From Morchella semilibera (lineage: Eukaryota; Ascomycota; Pezizomycetes; Pezizales; Morchellaceae): a DNA stretch of 64,000 bases. Shown piece after piece: positions 49,121 to 59,136 of this stretch. The notes under the pieces were generated by a model. The model had not been told where the DNA came from. It saw only the letters and a program-made list of their open reading frames with translations, and did no database searches. Each line of letters begins with the position of its first letter. The stretch's first letter is position 1. Position numbers and translations under genes: made by a program. The DNA is taken from NCBI GenBank assembly GCA_009192285.1, contig WBVU01000012.1, positions 1,949,726 through 2,013,725 of the forward strand, written 5' to 3'.

Positions 49121-49298
49121 TACAGCAGACTCTCGCTATAAGGATATGGTCGGGACCAAGAATACGTATCCTTATAGCGAATTAATCCTTATAGAAAGTG
49201 GGGAATGCTAGCAAATCGGCGGTTGCGGACCGGCCACTGGTATCCTTATAGTGAGTATATCCTTATATAAAATATCCTTATAGCGAGAGTCTGCTGTA
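49121..49298. mobile_element. pogo/Tc1-like MITE
   Basis: The perfect inverted ends CAGCAGACTCTCGCTATAAG..GATAT lie between TA dinucleotides. Extra copies of TATCCTTATAGCGA and TATCCTTATA occur inside. The CAG-start inverted repeat with TA duplication is the hallmark of pogo/Fot1-type elements. No transposase is present. Confidence 0.8.
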
Positions 49299-50463
49299 GT
49301 GGTAAAATTTCCCTCCACTAGAGCCGGTCTTACCCGGAAGGGAAATAATGTAGCTAAGTATGCGCCTGCCATTACAGCTGATAAGTGTAGAACCCGCGGG
49401 TATTTCTCGGTATGGAGTTGCAAGGCTTTCCTCTGTGCTTTTCCTCAATAGCTTCTTGTATCTCGAGTGGACTCTTGGCTGCGTGGATTGCCCTTCGACT
49501 TCCAAAATGAATTACAAGGGTGCCCTGAGTAACTCACTTTAGCGCCGCAGGGTAGGCTCAAATCCTGGTAACCACATGTATATAACGTCTTCGGACCGAA
49601 CTTGGTCTGCATATGGACGATAAAACACCATGTCCAAAACGTTATTAAATGAAGAGTATTGGTTAAAACACCCTGAGTAGGCCATCGGGTAGGAAAGCCG
49701 TCACCTCTCTAGCGGGTGTACCCTTCAGAGAGTATCAATTCACCTCGATGGACGGTTATGCATTAAGTTGGTTCATTTCATATATATCGTATCTATGAAA
49801 ATATCATTGGAAGTAGACAGCACGGTAATTGCCCCACCGCACTGCAATTCATACGAGACGCGCATTCTATATTCCAGTACATAGCACTTTACCACCCCCA
49901 CACCCCGGTCCCCACTGACACCTTTGAGGTCTCTGATACCTGCCTAGATTTTTATAGCAATCTCTTTTCACATTGGTTTCCACAATCATAAGTGCAACGC
50001 TGCCCCCGTTGTGGATTACACAAAGATTGCGCAGGAGCGATTAAGTGAGGGCTCGCAAGTCTTACCATGTTGCAAGTCAAGTAAGTAGTAAGATAACCAG
50101 AGTGGAATGTGAAATCCTCCCCATGATGAGAATCATGCACACCTAGAACATGACAGATTCCCACAACGCGGGATATATGCAGTCTTGATGTCATTGGGCT
50201 TTCCCAGAGGGCGAGCTTGGAGGTGTTCTTGTGAAGCTGGGGATAGAGTTTATAGAGGGGGATAAGAGAGTTGATCGGTCAAGTTAGGAATATTCTCCGG
50301 TAAGGTGGGTAATCTCTGGATTGACCATTTTGGTGGGTCAACCGTCAAGGCCAGACTGACTGACATATTCCTGGGTTGACCGAGGGTAATATATTGCGGT
50401 TTGTCAATTTTTAGGTTCAGGTTGCGTATATAATTAATACTATCCAGAAAAAGCAGGGTCTAA
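49299..50463. other. Intergenic region, no gene seen
   Basis: No supported gene, RNA or repeat boundary was found here. Confidence 0.45.
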
Positions 50464-50587
50464 TGTACTCGGGGTGGTAATAAGAACCAAAACATGCAAG
50501 TCAAGAAACAGGGATTATCTGTATGGAGTGGCGCCGCTCTGCCATACAAATGGCCTCGTTGCATGTTTTAGTTCTAACCCTCGTACC
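50464..50587. mobile_element. Putative MITE with nested palindrome
   Basis: AAGAACCAAAACATGCAA near the left end is complementary, with one mismatch, to TTGCATGTTTTAGTTCT near the right end, and the outermost GTAC[T/G] bases also pair. The middle holds a second palindrome, GTATGGAGTGGCGCC with CCATAC, at 50521-50547. Confidence 0.5.
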
Positions 50588-51210
50588 CAGGTATAATCGA
50601 TGGTGCTAGATAAAACAATTGACAACGTCTTGGCATGAGTGTGGGGTAGAAACTTTGCGTCAATAGAGGGATTCTGCAACTTCCGCTAGCTATCGATGAC
50701 TTAGGTAGTGAATTTTCCTGAAGTGCAGCAGGCGAACAGTTAGCAAATGAGCTTCTGCTGTTTAGGGATGGCTATTGTGCCAAGTCAGCCGTTGTCATGA
50801 GGGAGCCCTTAAAAATCTCTAGGTATCTAGTGTTTCCAACGGTTGTAACCGGTTTGTATTTTGAGCAAAACTGAACTGAACTGAACTGAACTAAATAAAA
50901 ATGCCCTGCAACTGAACCGACCAATAGGAACCGTTTTATGCTGTAGAACCGTTCTGAGGTCTTAGCGCCAGTATAGCAGGAACTATACAGCAAAGGTGGT
51001 CAGGGTTCGTACGAGACAGCTAGGGATCCGGCGTATTGAGATCTGGCATATCGTGTTGCGACTGTAGTTGATCCCGGCCCCTCGCCCATTGGATCTTGAT
51101 TCTTTTCCCATAAGCTAAATGCCACTTTGGCGCACAAGGAACTGAATACATGAGGGCAGATCGAGAGAAACAGTGTTTATCGTGGCTTCACAACTAGTGG
51201 GCAACGCTCC
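50588..51210. other. Intergenic region, no gene seen
   Basis: A short pentanucleotide run (ACTGA) occurs near 50875-50893. The nearby GTTTCCAACGGTTG resembles the end of the hAT-type element at 51802 but lacks a clear partner. Confidence 0.4.
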
Positions 51211-51418
51211 TCCATATGCAAATATAAACAGTAAAACCGGATTGTATCGCGTCATAAGCTATAGCTATCCCGTCCCGCGCTTCACACCGGTGCCGTGATA
51301 ACCCTAACTAACGAAGTATTCGCGTTTATCTCCTGTAGGAGAGCACCCACCCGTTTCCTACCACAGATACATAGCTCCCCGCTGAAGCCTTTGCTAGCGA
51401 AGGATTGAACCCTAATCC
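51211..51418 (-). repeat. Dispersed repeat, copy B (partner 51776-52416)
   Basis: Read on the minus strand this segment matches 51776-51801 plus 52223-52416. Shared words include AAGGCTTCAGCGGGGAG, AACGGGTGGGTG and GTGAAGCGC. It is not interrupted by the hAT-type element. Confidence 0.65.
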
Positions 51419-51801
51419 CCATCACAAAATCGATGTTCAGCTGGAGGAACATATGACCAGAGAGTTTTGTCCCCAAATTTCCGACGGCAACTGTTCTACC
51501 ACCACAGCAGCTAAATTACTTTGACTCTATATGATTGTGGAAAGGAGGGCAAAGAATCATTCTATACAAATGAGATTAATTCGGGTCTATTGGTTGAGGT
51601 ACAGAAGGCTGTTGATAGACTTTTGGTGTAGTGGCCTCCTAATGTCACATTATTTTATTGTTAGTCCAGTAGTGTTATGTGGAGACATAAAGAAATGAAA
51701 AGGAGATAAGAAATGGTCGTGTGCGTAACGAAGTAAAACACGCAAATAATACTGGTTACATGCACGTGGATTAGAAGCCGGATCAGAGTTGGATTCTTTG
51801 T

Positions 51802-52222
51802 CAAGGTTTCCAGTGGTTTAAGGGTTAAATGGTTTAGACCAGTTTAATTGAACCGTCCAATTGAAACAGTTGGTGCAGTTCTTGCCGTCATCAATCCATG
51901 GTTTGGACGGTTTAGAGGTCTGCAAAACCTGTCTTACTGCCCGTCGAAACGGTTTATACAGCCCATGGGCCCGAATACCCAGTTCCTGAGCTTGAGCGCG
52001 CTAGTTCCGGAGCTTGAATACCCTGTTCGAGAACATGGGTAGCTACTTTTTGGACTGCTACCATGGTGAGATCGCAAAGATATAACACCGCGGTTTAAGT
52101 AGTTAAAATGGTTCAAACTGTCAAGATAGGTTAATACAGTCAATATAGTTTGAGCCCCTTGGTTCAATGGTGGATGAGGTTCTATCTCATATTACAACCA
52201 GTTTCTACCAATGGAAACCTTG
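51802..52222. mobile_element. hAT-type non-autonomous element inside a repeat
   Basis: The ends CAAGGTTTCCAGTGG and CCAATGGAAACCTTG are 15-bp inverted repeats with one mismatch. The flanking octamers TTCTTTGT (51794-51801) and TTCTTTGC (52223-52230) form an 8-bp target duplication. The inverted paralog at 51.2-51.4 kb shows one uninterrupted site at the corresponding place. The interior is rich in GGTTTA/AAACCG words and has no transposase. Confidence 0.75.
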
Positions 52223-52426
52223 TTCTTTGCTAGCAAGGCTTCAGCGGGGAGAGGTGTTAGGTAACGGGTGGGTGTCTCCTACGGGGGATCGGCGCGAGTA
52301 CTCCGGTGTCAGGCGGATCCCAACACCAGCGTGAAGCGCAAGACGAAATAGGTATCACTCATGACGTGATAAAATCCAGTTCTACTGCCTATATATTGCA
52401 TACGGGAAAGAGATCATGATGCAATG

Positions 52427-53159
52427 AACGAGGGCTGGGATCGACTATCCGAACGTTTTGACCATTAGATACCTGATTTCTGGTACTCAAAAAAGCTTAA
52501 TCGGGTAATACGTATGTCGATTGTGGGGTCAGACACGCGATCTGTCTAGAAGTCTAGTAGGAAGCCGAGTACTGTTCTACTCCGGTGACCAAGATATCTA
52601 TTTGGTCAAGTGTGCGCTACCACTAAAAATATCGATGGATAGGGCGATCTGATCATAAAGAACATATTATGATGAGCGGGTCATACCAATCATTCAGACT
52701 TATGCCACTTATCAAAGGTCGGGTAAAGGTAGTGGATGCTGGACATCAGCATGGCCGTATATTGGTCTCTAAAATTAAGGTTTTTTGTGCAACATACTAC
52801 TTAGTTTAGTGGTAAACATCTGACCTATGTCTGAGTGGGTCCGGAGTTCAACTCCGGTCTAAGCTAATTAAATCCTGAGATGGGTTTTTAGTGATCAGCA
52901 TAGAATTGAGGGCCTTAGCTGGTGCCAACATATTCATATGGAAGGCCGGCTGGGGGAGAGGTTCGTCCGCTTGGGGAGTGAATTTATTCACAGCGATCCA
53001 AGAGTGTAAGGACCCGGTTGTTTATCATGCCTAATCCGACATCATTCAAGTTGTACATGAGTGGGATCGCATGATAGACAGCTGGGTCCGGTGCAACACA
53101 CCCTTTTTGTGTTTTCCATTGGCGTTCAAGGATAATGTCAGGTACTATAGTTCAACGTG
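52427..53159. other. Intergenic region with a tRNA-like segment
   Basis: 52802-52860 contains a D-arm-like TAGTTTAGTGGTAAAC and a T-arm-like CCGGAGTTCAACTCCGG. The acceptor strands do not pair, so it is a tRNA relic or SINE head, not a tRNA gene. No gene otherwise. Confidence 0.4.
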
Positions 53160-54118
53160 CCCTGCCATCATTTTATCCGCTGCTAAAAACAAATATATTT
53201 GAGGAATTATTTGCCAACACGGCACTAGTATAAATGATTTACAGGATTTCGAAATATCAGAAGATATACTTTAAGCTAATGTATTAAATATAGAGTATGC
53301 TCAATCCACTCTAGAAAAAGTACCAGTGCCAAATGAAAGTAAAGAATTGCCTCAGGTCGAGACCGCAACTAAGAATGGTAGTGACAGTCAGTAAACTTGA
53401 TACAAATAAATAAATGAGATGTAAACAAAGCTAATAAGAATTTGATGGTTTCTTCTGTACCTTCAGGATAGCATATACACTTGTATAATTACTTTGACTG
53501 ACATAAGTAGTACCAATACCCCTATGACTATGAATCTTTTGCATTAGCCCATTGAATTTTCTTCCTAATTCCTCTAGCCTGCTCCATGCTCCTCTTTCCT
53601 GTGACAAAGTAACCTGATGCAAAGTAGAAGATGACAATGATGACCCAAAAGAGCTCGAGAAGTACAACTAACATAACGAGGACGCCGACAAAGACAGGAA
53701 CGACAACAAGCAGGCACAAGCACAGGCACTGGCAAAGACAAAGGCAGAAGCAAGGGCAAGAAGCACAGAGCAGAGAAAGTGAGGACTAGATGGACCTCAA
53801 CGAGAACGATGAGAAGTACCATCAGTTTCCTCTATGAGGACAAAGTTTTGGGTGAGGAGAACTGTGGGTTGAGAATAGGAGTATATTCCTATGTACGGAG
53901 ATAACAAGAAGACGAGACGAAGAGAGAAAAAGAAAGAACTAAAGAAAACATCCATCTCCTCTATTTAACATCTATCCCCCGGCAGTCCAGTATGACTTAC
54001 ATATCCGTTCATGGAAACCCATAGAAACCACTCCTTGTATTCCTCCCCACAATCTCTTCTAATTATATTACAAATCCATCACGCTATAGAATCTCATGGA
54101 ACCTAATGACAACACCTC
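53160..54118 (-). mobile_element. Decayed retroelement relic (inverted partner of 23.6-24.1 kb)
   Basis: 53590-54118, reversed, matches 23567-24095 over both the LTR-like and the charged coding part (KDRNDNKQAQAQALAKTKAE on the plus strand). Just upstream, 53205-53400 has another protein-like stretch (INDLQDFEISEDIL, then a stop, then YAQSTLEKVPVPNESKELPQ). All frames are broken. Confidence 0.5.
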
Positions 54119-54474
54119 CATCTTGTCGCATCTCTCCCTCGCTTAACATTCCTTCATTAGTTACATCAGCCCTTCGACGACCGAACCCTGGGCGCCAACG
54201 CCAAGATACAGGGACATCAGTACTATCATTGTTGTACAACATCAAAATTAAGGGAGTCACCCATTCTTATCGCTATCACAATCACTAAATATCATTTGTG
54301 ACTGATGATGACTGCAAGTGGATGGGATAGATAATTGACGATTGGGATTGGTACTGGCGCTTGGAAATGATTCCTAGAACTGATAATTAGCTGGGAACTA
54401 GGATTGTTAACTGGCACCTGGAAATGACTTTGCTGCATTTCCAGGGGTGGGAATTGGGGCGCATTGTGCCAGGA

Positions 54475-54890
54475 ACTAACATTGAGTGATGGGGAATAAA
54501 TTTCAATGTATTTTGAATTTGGGTTGTATGACAGTTGAGATAGATTTAGAAATTTAAATATGGGACTGTACGATTGGTTGTATTCAGCTTGGATTTGTCA
54601 AGTACTCCTGTGCGGTAGAAAATGATGTTATGCAAAGGCTATGATTGCACTGTACGGTTGAATTTATGTTTTACTCCATTTATTAACTCGTACGGCGAGA
54701 AAAGTACATTTGGGTAAATTTGCTTTTCCATATACGGCAGACTTTGAGTATCGTAGACATCAGCAACACCATCGTGGCGGTCTTTATTACCATTGTGGCA
54801 ATCAGTGGATCTATCGCTGCCTAAAACTACGGTTCAGGTACCACCTAACCCGAACTCCACACCACAAAAAAGCCCATAAATGTTTGGGTT
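54475..54890 (-). repeat. Inverted fragment of the 42-bp phased array
   Basis: The reverse complement matches 59684-60075 closely, through words such as GCCACGATGGTGTTGCT, GCCGTACGAGTTA and ACATAAATTCAACCGTACAG. GTAC-type cores fall at 54483, 54525, 54568, 54610, 54652, 54690 and 54732, so the 42-bp spacing is kept apart from one small deletion. Confidence 0.8.
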
Positions 54891-54910
54891 TGACAGAGGT
54901 TCGGGGGGGG

Positions 54911-55038
54911 GTCTCCTCCCTTGCATGGGTTTCTAGTTGTGGGTTGTTCGATCCTCCCTGTATGGGTGGTTGATCGGGGCTCCTGGGATTCCCCTTAGCT
55001 GGTGTAGATAATGAATAAACTTGATCACTAACCCTAAC
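54911..55038 (+). repeat. Dispersed repeat, copy 2 (partner 43920-44048)
   Basis: Same orientation and order of blocks as the partner; see that entry. About 1 kb downstream a second repeat (55989-56199) also parallels the partner region, so both may belong to one larger element. Confidence 0.7.
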
Positions 55039-55427
55039 TAATTCAACCCACCAGAAAGCCCTAAAATGTACGGGTGGCTATGGGAGAGTGGAGAAAACCG
55101 TGCTAGCGACTGTGGCGCGGCGGACGCCAGCGTTTGGTCTCTACCTTCGGCGTTGATAGCGTGGGATCTGCTCACAGCAGGCTGCTCGACGGAACAAGCA
55201 TACCGACCGGATCAGAATAATAATGACCACTGTAACCAGACAACCTCTCCTACTCGGAGCAGATACGTAGTACCGGACAATGCAAGTTTCGTCTCTGGGC
55301 TTTTTTTGCAGTAGTTCTCGCGTAGGACGCGCACCCAACCTTTATTGTCCGGTACTTTTTACCTGCCCCGAGTACAGCGAGATGATCATGAAACCCATAT
55401 CATTGCTGGAAGGTTACATGATTTCAA

Positions 55428-55510
55428 TAGAGACCTCCCGCAGATGGCGCCAGCTCTATATTTGGATTATCTGATTGGCAGGTATTGGGATCGGCACGAA
55501 TCAAGCTACC
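55428..55510. mobile_element. MITE of the TTTGCGCAAA family, degraded copy 3
   Basis: TAGAGACCTCCCGCAGATGG, then CGCCAGCTC, then ATCTGATTGGCAGG..GGGATCGGCACG match the left end and centre of copy 4 (reversed). The other end is lost. Confidence 0.5.
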
Positions 55511-55816
55511 AAAAAATGTAGGTAGCTCAAATTACGCAATTTCTCCATATAACAACGATACCCTAACATGTTTTTGTCGCTACTAATTCCATGACGTTTG
55601 CGAGCACGACTGCTATTGCATACACAGCAAAAGGTGCCGAGTCTCCCCTATCTGTATGGTATGCAATATTGGTAGCTGTGCATGCTTGGTGCACATGGCT
55701 CACTGAGTCAAGTCAAAGGACCAAAACAGCACATCGACTGAGGACGAAACGAACCCCAGGGAAAAGATGAAATGTGACATGCGCGATTATCTTGGCATCT
55801 TGGATGTCCCGCATTA

Positions 55817-55939
55817 TAGAGCGTTTTGGCAAGCAACTTCTGTGTCTACATTTTTAGTTCTTAGCGACCGGTTTTTGGTCCGAATAGCCCGCCAAGAGCT
55901 CAAAATTTGAGTGAATTTGGCTGTTGCCAAAACGCTCTA
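55817..55939. mobile_element. MITE of the TAGAGCGTTTTGGCAA family, copy 2
   Basis: The perfect 16-bp ends TAGAGCGTTTTGGCAA and TTGCCAAAACGCTCTA include terminal TA. The interior GAGCTCAAAATTTGAG resembles copy 1. Confidence 0.8.
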
Positions 55940-55988
55940 ATCTTGGAGCTCTCTGTATTCGCAATGAATATTACGAGATAACTAATGC

Positions 55989-56199
55989 GCAATGAAACAT
56001 TGACACTACGCATACCCGCTATCACATAATTTGGGCAAATTGACGGGCATTATGATACTTAAATCTGAGTTGGTACGAGAGCCCTGTGTACAACATGCGC
56101 GAATTTTGTCATTGGTCCTATGCAAGCAAACATTGATCCTAAGTTTCAACCAGACCTCTTTCTGAGTGCCAAAGAGATGTAAGTTGCCCTCTACTCGCT
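55989..56199 (+). repeat. Dispersed repeat, copy 2 (partner 45637-45833)
   Basis: Colinear with the partner. At 56192-56193 it keeps the uninterrupted TA where the partner carries the MITE. Confidence 0.7.
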
Positions 56200-57116
56200 C
56201 ACGCACAGTCGACTTATGTATGCCTTACTTTCATATGTTTCCCGCGTCTTACCCCGCAATTCATGATGGAACGCGGCCCATATTACCCTGCATATGCCAA
56301 TCCTTGCGAGTGAGACATGCAGGCGGGGCGGGCCGCTGCTCGCCAGGCGAGCGCGGTCAAACCTTGTTTTGACATCTCAGATTGCCTGATCGCCTGACCT
56401 TTAGCCTAAACGAGGAATTTTGCGCAACTTGCGCCTTCTCCTACGCCCCCCTAAACTAAGTGAAGACAAAGCCGACGTACTCTACAATCTATGAGAAGTA
56501 ACTGTGATGCAGTCCTTCATGCAGGACTTGGCGGATAGCAGTTTCCTACACGGGTCCAGGATCAAGAACCAGAAAATGCAAATGCCTAGTTGTATAGTGG
56601 ATAAACGCCACTCCATACCAATAAACCCTCCTTTCTTACTTGCATGTTCGGGTCCATCTTCCCCGATGCGAGTACTGAATATGTTTTGAGAGAGGTTCGG
56701 AGGTTCCTGAATGGGCCAGCCGGGGCACCTCTTGGACTGTAAGTAAAAGCTGAGACCCCCCCCCCCCCAAAGAAAAAGCACATTCAATATGAAATAATAG
56801 ACCCCCTATAAAGGTTTGATCTCTCTATTGTTGTGCACGGCCAATGTTGACGCTTTGGGTGATAGCTACACACCTAGCGGTAGGTAGGTACCTAAACAGG
56901 TTGGCTGTTTGGAGCTCAACTGTTCCCATAGCATAACATGGCCAGTTTAGCTTACTGGTTGTTTTACGTAAAAGTTAGCGGTAAGAAATGTGATAGCTTG
57001 CGACTCGTGAAAGAAGCCTGACATGGGGTGGTTTTCAGAATGTGATAGCTTGCAGCCGACACCCGAACGCACCTAGTCCTGCCAGAAACGTTGTTGTGCA
57101 GAAGCATGCATACGTA
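56200..57116. other. Intergenic region, no gene seen
   Basis: 56310-56375 is an inverted match to 47105-47160. A C run of about 13 bases lies at 56756-56768. No coding signal. Confidence 0.45.
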
Positions 57117-57233
57117 TACCGCATTAATTGAGAATATTCGTTGCGCTGCAGCAGTGGTCTCCTCTACCAAACCCCGCATATCGACGCCCAAACCCCGCCT
57201 CTGGTTGGCTCATACCCCTCAATTAATGCGGTA
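57117..57233. mobile_element. MITE with TACCGCATTAATTGAG ends
   Basis: TACCGCATTAATTGAG on the left is the perfect complement of CTCAATTAATGCGGTA on the right, including terminal TA. The 85-bp interior contains two ACCCCGC repeats. Tc1/mariner-like by its TA boundary. Confidence 0.7.
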
Positions 57234-57356
57234 TTCTGGTGTCAACCACACCACCGCGGTCTACTCACTTACTGTCATAACCAGCGGGGTTGTTTGACCT
57301 AAGAGGTATAGCAGAGTTTACTTAATCTAGTTTATCCGTAGGACTAGTACTGCACG

Positions 57357-57363
57357 TTGTATA
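57357..57363 (+). promoter_or_regulatory. Probable TATA box of the small orphan gene
   Basis: TGTATAAAGC occurs about 105 bases upstream of the ATG at 57469, after the MITE at 57117-57233. Inferred from position. Confidence 0.4.
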
Positions 57364-57468
57364 AAGCAATCCTCTTGACACCTTGAAAACTACAGTCCGC
57401 TCGATCAAGAGACAACAAACTCGAGAAGACACATAAAAACGTATACACCCCCTCAACCAGCACGCATT

Positions 57469-58056
57469 ATGTCTACGATGGAATTTGTAAGTATTGGTTA
57501 TTACAGTTTTAGATAGACATCTGCTAACCATTTGGTTGTAGCTTGATAAGTATACCGACCACATATCCTTAGCCTGTATACTGGATGCACTTATTAACCC
57601 ACCTAAAGGGAATTTGATGCCTTTACCCAGGATGACTGGGTTCGTTGGACGGAGCTAATCGAGCAACTTGGTGGCTCGAAGGCCCTCAGAGACCCACCAG
57701 AACTTGATATCGAGGAGTTAAGCGAGGAATATCTCGCCTCAGGCGGGGCAAAGATTCTTAACGTACCCATCTCGGTCAAGATTCGAAAGCGAGGACCGAT
57801 TTATACACTCCATACGGGTGACCCCTATCGGGGTAGGGGTGTCATCACGGGTACCGGACTCGTTCAACTTGACAACGCAGGAAAATTATCTTCGCCGAAT
57901 AAAGAGACGTTGCGCACAACAAACCGCGTTATCGTGAAAAAGCAGAATGGCAGTTTAAAGTGCACCTTTGGCAAGGACCAAAACCCGACTGGTAAAGTCG
58001 ACGGTACTGCAGTCTCGGGAAATCCTTACGGCGCCGGGCTATTCTCTTTCTCTTAA
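57469..58056 (+). CDS. Small orphan protein, 147 aa, 2 exons
   Basis: Exon 1 (57469-57486) encodes only MSTMEF and ends at a consensus donor GTAAGT. Exon 2 (57631-58056) starts after CCCAG, in the same phase, with DDWVRWTELIEQLGGSKALR, and ends TTCTCTTAA. The 144-bp intron has CTAAC-like branch sequences and an in-frame stop if retained. Exon 2 has no ATG near its start, so a simple ORF search misses it. The protein has a charged helical N-terminal half (DIEELSEEYLASGG). Its C-terminal half is Gly/Thr-rich and probably beta-rich (GRGVITGTGLVQLDNAGKL, GNPYGAGLFSFS). There is no signal peptide or membrane helix. I do not recognise the family. The clean 426-base exon in a stop-dense region supports a real gene. 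Confidence 0.6.
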
Positions 58057-58796
58057 AGGTATGGAAGGCACCCAATCTCACCACTGTTGTAATCGTGCAT
58101 CTATACCTGACTTACTGGCTAGACCTCGATGGCACATCACATTTATCCAGGATGACAACCGCATACTGAGACTGATAAGAGAGCATGTTGCTTTGTGGAT
58201 CGTGGCGATAGGCGAGAATTGGATGATGTATCTACCTAAAACATTTAGGCCTAAGGCTTGGGAACATACAGTTCTTCGTGTTTTTTCGTGATTTCTGTGT
58301 CAGTGAAGTCGAACATCCTACCCACCTGTCTGTAGCCTGCAGGAGAGTCAAAAGCAGGCCAATCTGTCCAAATACCCCTTCGGGTGGCTGGACCGTAGGC
58401 CTCACGCTTGCTGTGCGGCAGAGAATTCAAAGGGTATATTGGCAGCCCTAGTGGCAGCTATTCTACTTGATAAAGTACTCGGGTGTAAGGTCGGGTGTGA
58501 GGGTAAGTGAACAGGGCCGCTTCTGGTTTGCCTGCCTAGGTATATATCAACAATGTGACCCACGGAACTTCAGAGGCCAAAGTTTGACTGGTTCCCTTGA
58601 ATCATTAACTGCTGAAAGTTAGCTACATACAGTCAAAGCCGTGCAGAAACCGTGCAAAAATACAACATAGGTAGGCGCTAATAGATCTAATATTCCCATA
58701 TTTCCTTCGATCCCCTTTTCGGATTCCTGATGGGGGTCTTTGAAGAGCTCTGATTACATTTTTTCCTGATTCGAGATAAGGGTTCTGGGCAGATAG
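58057..58796. other. Intergenic region downstream of the orphan gene
   Basis: A 107-codon frame over 57968-58291 overlaps the end of the gene in another frame and looks like a shadow. No other signal. Confidence 0.45.
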
Positions 58797-58915
58797 TAGA
58801 GACTTTGCGCAAATGGAGCCAGCTCATTTTCAGGCAACCTGATTGATGTCGATCCCATAGCCTGCCAATCAGATAATCGAAACATAGGGCTGACTCCATT
58901 TGCGGAGAGTCTCTA
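58797..58915. mobile_element. MITE of the TTTGCGCAAA family, copy 4
   Basis: The ends TAGAGACTTTGCGCAAATGG and the complement of CCATTTGCGGAGAGTCTCTA are inverted repeats bounded by TA. The centre has GGCAACCTGATTG, GATCCCATAG and CCAATCAGATAATC, as in copies 2 and 3. Confidence 0.7.
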
Positions 58916-59136
58916 AACCTGACCCATATGTCCTGCATCAAATCGCCATGTATGATGTAGTAAACATTCCCTTGGCAAGGCCTAAAGAAAGGTGGTGTGC
59001 ACGGGAGTGTCTGCAGGAAGTCAGCAGCGCTTGCGTGCTGGTGGGGCGCCAGCACTGTTTTTCAAAGAGACCAGTCATACTGCTAACAGAGAAGAATGGG
59101 TAAGACGTGGGACCCTACGTTTGCTCCGCTCTGTCC

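Noticed and set aside
52795-52865. A functional tRNA gene
   Set aside because: D-arm and T-arm pair well, but the acceptor strands do not and no sound anticodon stem forms.
58797-58915. A transcription terminator hairpin
   Set aside because: The long inverted ends recur at other loci with a shared centre and TA borders, which is the pattern of a MITE.
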